Assembly (NCBI GenBank): GCA_963580455.1 | Contig: OY756964.1 | Span: forward strand, 25,890,001-25,954,000 | DNA: 64,000 nt | Origin: Euonymus europaeus | Taxonomy: Eukaryota > Streptophyta > Magnoliopsida > Celastrales > Celastraceae | Direction of reading: 5' to 3' | Part shown: one piece after another, positions 44,466 through 55,680 of the stretch | Position numbering within the stretch: position 1 is the first letter of the stretch | Layout: each line of letters opens with the position of its first letter | Position numbers and translations under genes: made by a program | Notes under the pieces: generated by a model | The model's input: the letters and a program-made list of their open reading frames with translations, nothing else | Told to the model about the DNA's origin: nothing | Database searches by the model: none

Positions 44466-47400
44466 TGAACTACGGATATTTGATTAACGGAAAGGAACTA
44501 CATCATGAATCCCTGGAAGGTTGTTCAATGAAGAATTTTGTATTTGTGATGGTTCACTGAAAGATAGCTCTGTATCCCAAGCTTGATCCTTTAGACTGTT
44601 TGACCTTTCAGCTGGTTAGCTCTCTGAATTATTTCCATCAAACTTCAAATCAATCTAACATTTAAGAAGGTAGATGAGGAACCATCTGCTGGAAGAATCA
44701 TCACAGCAGGCAGCATGAGGGTCAACGCTGCAGCTGAATTTATCATCTGGAAAATTGGTGAAGCTTCTTCTTTAACTTGATTCTTTATGGATGTTCACTC
44801 TTTTTGTTTCAGATGGGGTTTGGTAATGGATTTCAAATAAATAAATAAAAACATTTTAGAAACCAATCCGTCTGAGAATGCCTTCATTGAGAATCTAATC
44901 AATAGCCTTGTTTTATTGGAATTACATGGGCTTTTTGATAAACAATTTTTGTATAAATTTACAAAGTAATAAATCCACTGCATTCTTGATTGAATACGAA
45001 ATGATTCTTGATTTTAAGCTTATAACAAAAAATTCTGATAAGAGCTTGGTTGACTCTATCGATCCCTTAACTTTTGATCAGCAAAAGGCTGGGTTCATTT
45101 TTTTTCTCCTCTCAACAATAATGCTCGAAGAAGCTTTTTTTGAGCATGATTCATGCATAACTCTATAGAAGAGCATGTTTTCCTTACAATCCTACCTTAT
45201 CACTTCTCAACAAAATAGAGAGGGTAGTGGATCCCATATAGCAAAAAAGGGATCCCCTTACTCATGTGAAATCCTTTGTCTGCCAGCTAATGCTTGTTGG
45301 GGTGATACCAGGATGTTAGTACGTGATGCCCCTTTGCATGATGTCATTGAGTGACTCTACTGCATGCATCGATGGTATTCTCGTTAATTTTAATGCCATT
45401 GTATTTAGCTCTAATGGGTCTCTATATAACAGTCATTTGTCTAAGCTCTGGCTCTGTATTCCAACCCCTGCCTTTAGGCAGGGTGGTGAGTTGTTCGACC
45501 ACTTGAACTAGTGGTGCAGGTTTTGGGACTGTATATCGGGGGAAATTTCAATGTACTCCAGTAGTACAGCCCTTCTTACTCCGATGCATTTGAAAATCCT
45601 CGTTTAAGCTGTAGCCATATATATGGAGCACGATGATCCCGGATTATTGAATAATACTTTTCCTTATATCACAAGCCAAGCTTGTTTAGTTCCACCTTTA
45701 CATTGCTGTTCATTTTGTATTTCATCTCAAGGTCTGTACAGCTGATAAAACGACAAGTGAACTTGTCATCTTGATAGGAATGGAATAAACAGGTGAATGT
45801 GACACCTTCCTAACTTTTTTCTTTACCTTTCAGAAGGATTTGACCTTTTTTTTTTCCATCTGAATTATATCCTGCCTATTTTAAACACTAGTTCCACCCA
45901 AACTAGTCAGTAACATGAGAACTATTGCTGGTTGCTTTGTATCTATGTGATCTAGTGCTACCCTTCTTGTTCTGTTACTTTCGTATTCTGCTAACACAAG
46001 CTAGGTGGGGGCTAGAGGGAAATTATTTCAGGTAAAAAGGTACTGCCAGCTGCAAGCATCTTTTTTTTTCTTTCACAAAAGATTTTCTAGAGTTGACAGT
46101 GACAACTTAGGAATATGTAAAGTTGGGAGACTCTCGATCCTCCAAATACTGGAACTTCCATTGCATTGATCCATAGAGAATCTTGCATTACAATTAAGTG
46201 CTCTGTAGTGTATATTTGAAAAGTAACCCATTTTCTTGCCTTCGTATCTCGATGTATACAAAGGCATTTTCATGCAAATTTGGAACTTCTAACTTTACAG
46301 AGAACGGAGGGCACTTCACCACTTCAAGGAAAAAACAGATTGTATTCCACACTTACGGATTATCAATACACAAATGGAGAAGAAAGATAGAGCTGAAATA
46401 GTTGGGGTCGAAAACACATCAGATGGCAATTCTACTGCACTCCATGTAGTGGAGGGGCCATGGAAGATTGTGGCTATAAATTCTGCCAGGTTGGATAAAA
46501 AATTCTCTCTTTTAGAGCACATTTTTGTGTACCTCTTGCAATTATTGAATCACTTGCATTGTCTGTGAATTTCCTTAGTAATTGTAACATGAAGACATAT
46601 TTGTATTAGAATGGCTATATGTTGCAGCCTTTAGTCTTGGTTTCATTTTCCTTGAAGTCATGATATCTCTTGTCCTAGAGATCATGAGCAATGGAAGAGT
46701 TTTTGATAAGAATCTCCCTTTTGCCGGAAACAGCTTTTAACAGTTTTAACTTTTTCATTTTACTCATACTTGCACATGCTCACTGCATAACCATTTTTGA
46801 TGTATTTTCATCATTTTTGTAGTCCTTGTATAAAATTAGACAGAAATATCCATACATGTCTAGAAGGAAAAAAAGATTTGTCACAAGCCAGAAATATGAC
46901 ATTGTCAACTAAAACGACCCATTTAAACTTTAGATTTATTCCTTTTCAAAATTTTACCTATATAGCATTTGCTCTTTGCAGTGCATTGTTTGAGTTGCAG
47001 AGGAGATCTTTAACATAATTGCAATACAAGATCTTCTCGATTCCATTACAATCCAATTTCGATAGCTCAAATAACTGAACACAATTTTGTGGGAGAATAA
47101 GACATTCAGTTGTGTCAACTGTGATACATCATTAGAAAAGGCCTTATCGCGTTATTGTATACAATGAATTTGCTTGTTGCCATAAGCACCAATAATTTTA
47201 CTCATATGTTGTTGATTGAGGTGTAAGGCTGTATCTCCATAAGAGTGGAGAAGAAAAAAAAGGCAAGAGATTTGATTTCTCTTTCCCTGCAATGTGGGAC
47301 AGCTTCTTGTTGTGGTGCATGTTCCAGATTCTACTTTCCTAGTCTTGCCCTCCAATGACCTATCACCTAAACCTGGTCCCTCTCAATGCCATAAGAAAGA

Positions 47401-47697
47401 GAGAACTATCTTAGTGAAGGTGATTAGGTGAACCTGATTGTCATTACTGCCTATCTAAACACAACTACTGAGACTGCCTAGTAGTAACTTGAACACAGCA
47501 AAAAAACGGGGATTTTTATTTCCAAGCATTCTAGCTTCTGTTCTAGCTCAATTGAAGTAAACTTTGAAAAAATGGCTTATTTGTTTGGCTTTGCTAATCT
47601 CCTTATCTATTTTCTGGTGAATGGAATGTCCAAAAGTTTTCGTATAAACTTTCATATGGTAAACATTACCTTTCAATTCTGCTGGCAGGAAGAGAAG
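44466..47697. other. intergenic DNA between the PPR gene and the NPF pseudogene
   Basis: The first few hundred bases are likely PPR 3' UTR. The rest is AT-rich with short frames of no recognisable family. A leader exon of the NPF relic may lie near 47690, after TGCTGGCAG. Confidence 0.4.
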
Positions 47698-49193
47698 ATG
47701 AGTTGGTATGCTGTTGATGCTGTAGACTACAAGGGATTCCCTGCTGACAAGCCTAAAACTGGTGGTTGGGTACCTGCTGCTCTAAGCCTAGGTTTACTAC
47801 TAACAGCAAAGTTTCCTGTTTCCTGTTTCCTTATAGTATCAATGATCCCGTTTTTTATAATCTGTCCAAGTTGCTTCTAATCTTTTAGATCTTTATGTGA
47901 TCAAGGCCAAGGTCTTGGCGTAGATGAAAACTCAGTTGAGGAGCTGTAGACTTTAATTTCAGTGCAGATTTTGATTATGAGTTGTGCATTTCTAAAGGAC
48001 TATCCCGTACATGAATTCAGTGCTAAATATTCGGCATAATGAAATTCTCTTTTTGTTTGTCAAACCTCAAGCCACTCCTTGCTAGCAGCACAAACAAAAG
48101 TATCCATTGAAAACTTCTTACCCCTTAATTTGTCCAATGGAAACTACTGCGAGGACGATGAAATAAGAGAGAGGAATGCAATTTTTGGGGTACTTGCAAA
48201 TTCACCTCTAACTAATGAGTATGACCTGCCAAAGTTCTACAATAAAGAAAATGATTGTAAGCAGTGTTGATTGAAAGTGTGTGCTATATTTGGTAGGCTC
48301 AAATGGAAGTAACTTTGTGGCTAACGAATTTCCCTCTGAATATACTAAACTATGGAGATTTTCTCCAGGGATTGAAATATGCGAGAGGCTCTCAACAATG
48401 GGAATAGCAGTTAACCTTGTGACATATTTGGGTGGAACGATGCATTTGCCCAGTGCAACTTCTGCCAATATTGTAACTGATTTCATGGGCACAGCTTTTC
48501 TGCTCTGTTTACTGGGCGGTTTCCTTGCTGATTCTTTCTTAGGGAGATATAAGACAATTGCAATCTTCGCTGTCATCCAAACCCTCGTAAGTTCTGAAGT
48601 TCTCGAATTTGCTCATCAGTCAGTTTACTCTCTCGTTTCATTTTCCTCTTGAGATTCTCTTTATCGATGTCTTATATGGATAGGGAACCAGCATGTGAGC
48701 GATATCAACTAAACTGCCTCAGCTGCGTCCACCTCCGTCCCATGGTAGAGAAGATGCTACATGCAAACAAGCAAGTGGATTCCAAAAGGGAGTGCTTTTT
48801 CTCTCATTGTATCTGATTGCACTGGGGACTGGTGGCCTAAAATCAAGTGTGTCAGGATTTGGAACTGACCAGTTTGATGAGAAAGACGAGAAGGAAAAGA
48901 CCCAAATGGCCTACTTCTTCAGTAGGTTCTTTTTCATAATTAGCACGGGGACTTTGATGGCAGTCACGGTGCTTGTTTACATTCAAGATGAAGTGGGTCG
49001 AAGCTGGGGTTATGGTATTTGTTCCATTTCAATGTTTATTGCTATTTTGATATTCTTATCTGGAACAAAGAGATACAGGTACAAAAAGTGTATGGGAAGT
49101 CCTATTGTCCATATTTCCCAAGTTGTTGTGGCAGCTACCAAAAAGAGGCATCATCAAGTGCCTTCTGATATCACCTTATTGTACGAGAGTTAC

Positions 49194-49382
49194 TGATAGA
49201 GTCCCACATCGAAAGATGTGGTGGTGAGGGTGTTGTTGATAAGGGGAGGTATGGGCCTCCCTTAGTAGCAAATGTTTTGGGGTGGTATGGGCCGCCCTGG
49301 GCCTTGGTTACAGCCCACCCATTTGGGTGGGTGCAGTTGGGCCTTGGCTGCTTGGGCTCGCGTATGGGCGTGGGCCTTATCA
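49194..49382 (+). repeat. left LTR of the TRIM
   Basis: 189 bp, TGATAGAG...TTATCA, followed directly by TGGTATCAGAGCC. It differs from the right LTR by several substitutions (for example AGCAAATG/AGCCAAGA). Confidence 0.88.
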
Positions 49383-49525
49383 ATGGTATCAGAGCCCTGT
49401 CGATCCTAACTCTTGGCCCAGCTCCCGCGGAGTGGCCGGCCATGGAAGTATAGGTAGAAGGTCCATGGTGCTCGACCAACGTGGGCGTTGGTGTTCAAGC
49501 ACGTTGGTGTTCAAGGGGAGGGTAT

Positions 49526-49714
49526 TGATAGAGTCCCACATCGAAAGATGTGGTGGTGAGGGTGTTGTTGATAAGGGGAGGTATGGGCCTCCCTTAGTAG
49601 CCAAGATTTTGGGGTGGTATGGGCCACCCTGGGCCTTGATTACAGCTGACCCATTTGGATGGGTGCAGTTGGGCCTTGGCTGCTTGGGCTCGCGTATGGG
49701 CGTGGGCCTTCTCA
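49526..49714 (+). repeat. right LTR of the TRIM
   Basis: 189 bp, TGATAGAG...TTCTCA, preceded by AAGGGGAGGG. Same length as the left LTR. Confidence 0.88.
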
Positions 49715-51566
49715 GTTATCCTGAGGGATTGAGAATCCATCACAGAGATCATTTACAGTAAGTCGCATCTTTTGACACAACTCTTAATGTCGCTCTCGTC
49801 TCTGCTCTCCATTATTTCACTGAAGTTTTCTCAACTATCATTCATATTTCATTGTGTCCATAGTTTTCTTGGACAAAGCCTCTGTCATCACAGAAGGAGA
49901 TTACGGAAATGACGGCTCTTTAGCTCCAAACCCCTGGAAACTGTGTGAGGTCACAAGGGTAGAGGAGGTGAAAATGATGGTCAGACTGATTCCCATTTGG
50001 GCAACAACAATAATCTTTTGGACAACATATGCACAGATGATCACTTTTTCAGTGGAACAAGCATCAACTATGAAGAGATCGATCAGAGGCTTCCAAATCC
50101 CCGCTGGTTCACTTACTGTCTTCTTTGTAGGAGCCATATTGATCACTTTGGCAATTTATGACCGCCTGATAATGCCACTTTGGAAAACATGGAAAGGGAA
50201 ACCCGGTATGATGTTTTGCTTCCTGTGAAGCCTCACTAATCATATTTCAATCAATTATTTGTCCACTCAGAATTTCCTTACCATTAGTAATACTGATTAT
50301 GAGCTTTTTAGAGAAATCATATTTTTTATATATGGCAGGCTTCACCAACTTACAAAGAATAGCCATAGGTCTCTTCCTATCCACAGCTGGAATGTCAGCT
50401 GCAGCACTTGCCGAAGTGAAACGTCTATCATTGGCGAAATCAGCTAGTGAGACCACAGGAGTCCTGCCAATAAGCGCTTCCCTTCTGATCCCACAATTTT
50501 TCCTTGTGGGCAGTGGGGAAGCATTCATATACACAGGCCAGCTAGATTTCTTCATTACTCAGTCTCCAAGAGGGATGAAAACAATGAGCACAGGCCTCTT
50601 CCTTACAACTATTTCACTTGGATTCTTCTTTAGTAGCTTGTTGGTTTCCATTGTGGAGAGCATTACTGGAAGTAGAGGTAGACATGGCTGGGTGGGTGAG
50701 AACATCAACAAAGGGAGACTTGACTTCTTCTATGGACTTCTGGCTGTATTAAGCTTCATCAACTTTGGATTATTCCTTGTTAGCGCGGTGTGGTACAAGC
50801 GAAGAACACATAAGCATGTTTCGGATATGGAAATTGTGGGGAAGTTGCCCTCAGCTAGAGAGAAGTGCTAGTTTTGAATCATAAGATCACATACCATTTT
50901 ATACTTCAATATACAGTGTTATGTCTTGATAATTTCCTTAAAACAGTTTGTGTGTCATTTCTTTCTTGTACCTGTGAGTTCTTATTGATTGGAACTGGAC
51001 AAGGTAGTTACATTGTGAAAAGGCACAAGATTGTAATTGATTGTTGCATATACGTTGATTCTATGATGTTCAGTTCAGGAAAAGATTCACATGCCCGTTG
51101 AATTTGTTCTTAAATACACAGTGATGTCTTCTTAATTTCCATGAAATTATTCCCCTGGCACTATTATCACTGCTAGGATTAGGCGAAGTGAGTCATTATT
51201 AATCATTTGGGTGATAGTCTAGTTGTTGAATATCTCTATGGTCAAATCATATGTATTTACACTCAGTTTAGGAGAAGCTTATCTGGTGTTTACAAAAAAC
51301 GAAAAGAAATGGGGCATTATCAATAGAAATGCAGTCGCTGCTGACGTCTTGTTAATTCCTATGAGATTATGCTTCTTTGGCACTAAGATCACTACTGGAA
51401 TTAGGCAAATCAGTGACAGGCGAAGTGGTGCATTTATTAATAGAAATGCAAGTCACTACTGCGCAGGGCTACATAAACAATTGGTTTTGGATTTCATTCT
51501 GTTTAGAGGGTCTAGACAGTTGTGTTTAGATATTATTTTCCTTTTTAGTTTTTAAAAACGATTTTG

Positions 51567-52084
51567 GGTATAGTTTTTAGAAACACTTTTTAAGAAAAAA
51601 AAACTGTTAAAAAATTCATTTGGTTGGTGATATTTGACTTTGTTTTTGGGAACCGAAAAACATGAAATTAAAATTGAAATTTAGTCAAATGAAATTGAAA
51701 TTCATCCAAATAAAATTCAAATTTATCAAAATGAAATTCAAATTCATCAATCGGGTAAAAATGAAGGTGATTTTGGGTCAACACCGGAGCAAGGCCGTCC
51801 GGTGGCCGGACGACGATGTCGATGAAGAGAGGCGAGTCACCGTTGGGAGTGAGAGAAGAAATAGAAAAATAAAATAAAATAAAATCATTTTAATTACAAT
51901 TATGTCACTTGAAAATCCTACAAAACAACAAATGTTGTTTTGATTTTCTAGTTTTTAAAACTGAAAAATGAAAACTGTTTTTAAAAATAAATAGTCAAAA
52001 CAAATTAGGCAAATGAATTTTAAGCAATCATTTGATTTTTCAAAACAGAAAACTGTTTTTAAAATCATTACCAAACACACCCTT
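51567..52084. mobile_element. possible MITE with GGGTxTGTTTGG-type ends
   Basis: The right end, read on the minus strand, begins GGGTGTGTTTGGTAATG and continues into TTTTAAAAACAGTTTTCTG. The left end begins GGGTATAGTTTTTAG and reaches AAACTGTTAAAAAATTCATTT, loosely inverted to it (ATTCATTTG on both arms). The target duplication is unclear. The interior has a minisatellite of about 21 bp (ATGAAATTCAAATTCATCAA-like) at about 51661-51750. Confidence 0.4.
51661..51750 (+). repeat. degenerate ~21-bp tandem repeat
   Basis: About four or five degenerate units of the form ATGAAATTNAAATTCATC. They lie within the putative MITE. An accidental Lys-rich frame across them is not a gene. Confidence 0.55.
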
Positions 52085-53809
52085 AACTGTCTGCCAATGA
52101 AAGTTTATCTGGAATTTCAGGCAAGGTAATCATACTTGGTACACAATAAATTTACTATGCCTTTTTGACCCAGGAAGATAAAAGTAAGTGAATATGAATT
52201 CGTAACGAATTTCATGGATTTAGTAACGAACCACGATTCTACTTATCCATCGACTCTCTTTTTTATCATACAAATTCGTCCTACATTAATATATATATAT
52301 ATATATAGATAACAATATCATACAAGTATACAAATTTATCCTTTGAATAATTGACCCTTTGAATAATTGACATGAAAATCGCATCCCAGCCAACATGCTT
52401 ACAGAGAATCTACGTACAACAACACAAATACAACCGAATCTGAGTTCATGCATAACAGGATTTCCTGACGTCTAGGATTCCCATGGCAAGAAACGTTGTC
52501 TATTTTTAAGCTAAAAAATACAGGGAAAGCAACACAATCTGTCTCAAGAAATTCATGAGGTAGCCATTACAATTTGCACAAGAAGGCTGCGATGGGTTCA
52601 GCTGCAGATTTTTAGAGGAAGCAATACAATACAATGCAAGATGTTTACACCATCAAAAGCACCGACTACAGAGTCAATCACTAGAGAAGATATTTAAAAG
52701 CTATACCCTCCATAACTGGCTTCTTCCAGCGTCCAGATAAAAGTTTTTCGCTCAATCCAGTGACAAGTATGAAAGCACTACAAATGTGATTCTGAAAAGA
52801 CTCGGAAACAGACTATGTCCATGTTCCTTGTACATAAATGCAATAACTGTTGGATTCTACCAGACTCCATCAAGAGGGTCCCTAGATTGGTAGACACGGG
52901 ATCTAAGCCCTAAATACATAATCTAATCAGGTTGGACATTGGAGTGGCTTCAACACAGAATAAAAAAGTAAGATGCACCAGTTTACCAGCCTTGCTAGCT
53001 AGAATTTCTCTAGATGCATTGAAAGCATAATGCAAGTGTGATCATCAGTTGGTGCCTATCAACCTTGGTGGTACTGGCATGAGTGCTCCCTATTCGTGCC
53101 AACTCAAATTGCATATAAAGGTAGCTGGGATTTAATGTCAGTCTCTAGCTGCTTCATTCAAAAGCCAAAAAGGGCATCTTCAAATGAAATATATGCAGGC
53201 ACTACTGCCTCACTTAATGGAAAGTGGAGACTCAACTCCCTAAACAATGAAAGCATACAACTAAAACTCATATCTCCCAATCCGAATTATAAAAACATGT
53301 ACTAAGATCACTCCTTCGTTACCATCACTGCTACTTAGATATGAGTCAACAATATGATAAGAAAACATCATGCAACTACACATTCATCAGAAACATCCCA
53401 AATCCAAAAGACTGTAATTCAACATGAAAGAAATAAGACTGATTAAAACTTCAATAGAGGTTCCTACATATGAAGCAAAAACGGAACACAAGGGACTTGA
53501 GATTCCTTCCTCTACCACGATTCACAAATTGGCACAATGAGCAATCCTTCCAGACAAATCTCAAATCCCTAATGACATTACAACGGGGCAACCATAAATA
53601 CGAAGCAAAAGAAACATAAATCTAAAACAACAAACTGATAGGTGATAACAGAGTTCAAAACCATCCCGAGGAGGAGACAATACAATCGAGGCTATCAATT
53701 TCCTCTTGCTCCAAGCCCTTCCTGTCACTGGCTCTTATTTTCATGCTATCCTCCTTTTCAATTATATTTTAACTAAAATCAATTCTTAAAAAATTATGCC
53801 AAAAAAATA

Positions 53810-54847
53810 TCAGTTCCCGGATTCGTTTCTCTTGGCATCTTCTTCCTCTAAAAGCCTCCCAGCTTCCTCATCAGCCTGTGCTGTCTTCTTCTGCGCTTCC
53901 TTGGCCTTTAAGGCCTGCAATTTAGAGTGATTGTAGTATCCAACCCCCAAGAAGGCCAGTCCATACCCAAACAAATTGATGGGTGTCACAGTGTCCTTAA
54001 TCACCGACCACGAGAATGCGATCAAAAGCCAATCCTTGACCACCCCGGCCACATTCATGGTCAACGCGGAGGTCTTGCCCACAAGCAAGAACACAGCGAG
54101 ATTCAAGGCAAAAGCACACAATGAATTGGTACCAAAGATTACAAAATCGAAATGGAAACTCGATGTGTCCCTCAAAATAGGGTACTCAACAAAAATCCAG
54201 GGCAGAAACAAGAAGACCAAGCAACATGGAGCGACGTAATACAAAGATGTGATCGGATTCAAGGTGATCCCTTTAGATGTAAGTAAGATTTGGATCATAA
54301 CCAACCTTGTGGCTTCAAATGCGACAGCACCCAGTTGCAGAATCACACCCCAAGTATCAAATCTGGCCTCACCATAAGCAGCAACGCCGACTCCGAGCGA
54401 GATTGAGACCATGTTGATCATGGTGTCACTCCTGAAACTCTCTTTCTTGAAGAGCACTCCGATTGAATACACAGCGACCGGCATCAAGGCTTTCAACATC
54501 TGAATGAATGATACAGATAGATATATATAAGCCGAATTAGAGAGCCAGAGAGAAAGAGAATACAAAGCTCCGATGGGGACGACGGAGGAGAAGTAGAGAT
54601 CCCAAGACATCGTGACCGGCTCAACCACTTTGAAGACCTTGATCAAGACAACAGCTAGGGTTGAACAGAATGACATGTGGATCATGGTCAGCGAGATCGG
54701 GAAAGGCCAATTGTACATCTTCTTGTCCAAGATGTACTTGTTGTAGACGATGACCGTGAAGGAGAGAAAGATCCAGATCGCGACATAGGTGTAGGAGAGC
54801 AAGATCTTCTTCAAGACGCCGTCGCTTACCGACCCGCCCTTCCCCAT
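53810..54847 (-). CDS. probable sugar-phosphate/nucleotide-sugar translocator (TPT family)
   Basis: Single exon of 345 aa, closest by recall to the Arabidopsis At4g32390/At2g25520/At5g25400/At5g11230 subfamily of endomembrane transporters with unknown substrate. About ten hydrophobic segments. Highly conserved stretches: [99 protein letters not shown] and [18 protein letters not shown]. The C-terminus is charged and ends [14 protein letters not shown], typical of the subfamily. Start ATG at 54845-54847 gives [14 protein letters not shown]. No lesions. Its upstream region is duplicated at 61538-62167. Confidence 0.93.
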   Translation of the reverse strand: MGKGGSVSDGVLKKILLSYTYVAIWIFLSFTVIVYNKYILDKKMYNWPFPISLTMIHMSFCSTLAVVLIKVFKVVEPVTMSWDLYFSSVVPIGALYSLSLWLSNSAYIYLSVSFIQMLKALMPVAVYSIGVLFKKESFRSDTMINMVSISLGVGVAAYGEARFDTWGVILQLGAVAFEATRLVMIQILLTSKGITLNPITSLYYVAPCCLVFLFLPWIFVEYPILRDTSSFHFDFVIFGTNSLCAFALNLAVFLLVGKTSALTMNVAGVVKDWLLIAFSWSVIKDTVTPINLFGYGLAFLGVGYYNHSKLQALKAKEAQKKTAQADEEAGRLLEEEDAKRNESGN

Positions 54848-54910
54848 CGCTGGCTGAAGACGAAGATCTGACGAGAAGATAGTGGATGGGAGAAGAGGTG
54901 GATGGACTTG

Positions 54911-55680
54911 GGAGCTTTTTGTTTGTACGCTGTGGAGTTGAATGGAATGACGGATTGGGCTTCTGATTTTATTTAAAGGATTTCTAAATTTATTTCATAA
55001 TTTATGGTTTTTTTGCCAATAATATGGTTGATTAGCTTCTGTTTGGGACATAGTATAAGCTAGCTTATATTCTGTTTTCATACTCTCAGACACTCTCAGC
55101 TTTTACGTTTTACGATAACTTATACTCTATCAACATACTCTGATCCAAACGGACCCTTTAGTGTTGTGAAATATAAAAACGGATATGTCAAATTGACAAT
55201 TTGAGATTTGGTTGATAACAAAGTAATATGATAAATACCTTAAATACTTTCTTTTAGTGTGCCTCCAAAGGAATCAATTACACTTTAATGATCTAATTAG
55301 GGTTGCCTTACTAATTTAGTATTTATTTGTATTAGTATTTTAACTTTAAACTAATTCTGTTTCAACCAATCGAGGTGACTGAGTCGACTTTGGATTAATC
55401 CTTGGAATTTAAGTTTTAACTCTCTACATTAACATTTTTTTCGACCGATTATTTAATTGGAGGAGGATGGGGCAATTTAAATATCCAAAATTTACGTAAA
55501 TCAAATACTCGTGATTTCTCATCAGGAAAACAAATATAATATAATATATATTTTATGTAGTTTGGGGAGGGTGAGTATTCATTATTTATACGTAACATAT
55601 CCACCTAATTTCTCGTCATTCAAAAAAAGGGTTTGTTTGTTTTTGCTCCAAATACTAGTTTGACACTTGACTAAAATACT
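54911..55680. repeat. duplicated block, copy A (upstream region of the translocator gene)
   Basis: Matches 61538-62167 over its length apart from small gaps and the MITE insert at about 55034-55158. It starts GGAGCTTTTTGTTTGTACG and ends near GTTTGACACTTGACTAAA. It covers part of the translocator's 5' leader and upstream region. Divergence is low (a few percent by eye). Confidence 0.85.

Larger units (their letters stand above)
49194..49714 (+). mobile_element. TRIM (terminal-repeat retrotransposon in miniature)
   Basis: Two 189-bp direct repeats, 49194-49382 and 49526-49714, begin TGATAGAGTCCCACATCG and end GTGGGCCTT(A/C)TCA or similar. Just inside the first lies TGGTATCAGAGCC at 49384-49396, a good initiator-Met primer-binding site. 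AAGGGGAGGG just before the second is a polypurine tract. The interior of ~143 bp is non-coding. The flanks GTTAC (49189-49193) and GTTAT (49715-49719) are a 5-bp target duplication with one substitution. The reading frame resumes at the right side with LRIHHRD. No 5S-like sequence was seen, so it is not obviously Cassandra. Confidence 0.9.
47698..50871 (+). pseudogene. NPF6.2/NRT1.4-type nitrate transporter pseudogene
   Basis: Remnant of a major-facilitator NPF (NRT1/PTR) transporter, closest by recall to the NPF6 nitrate-transporter clade: MSWYAVDAVDYKGFPADKPK then ExxER motif EICER at exon 2. Exons: 47698-47791, 48369-48586, 48684-49757 (broken), 49864-50205, 50339-50871. Lesions: an in-frame TGA at 48696-48698, a TRIM element inside exon 3 at 49194-49714, and a damaged donor site at about 49757. 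Much remains well preserved: SLYLIALGTGGLKSSVSGFG, DQFDEKDEKEKTQMAYFF, WATTIIFWTTYAQMITFSVE, GEAFIYTGQLDFFITQSP, MKTMSTGLFLTT. The C-terminal frame is open to the stop at 50871. Preservation suggests recent inactivation. Confidence 0.9.
50872..53809. other. intergenic DNA and 3' UTR of the translocator gene
   Basis: Holds the putative MITE at 51567-52084 (listed separately), an AT dinucleotide run at about 52292-52308, and, close to 53809, the probable 3' UTR of the minus-strand translocator. No further gene seen. Confidence 0.45.

Noticed and set aside
49171..49761. Several GC-rich frames over 49171-49761 on both strands
   Set aside because: They lie within the TRIM, which has no coding capacity.
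51662..51877. Lys-rich frame from tandem repeats
   Set aside because: It is a translation of a degenerate minisatellite.
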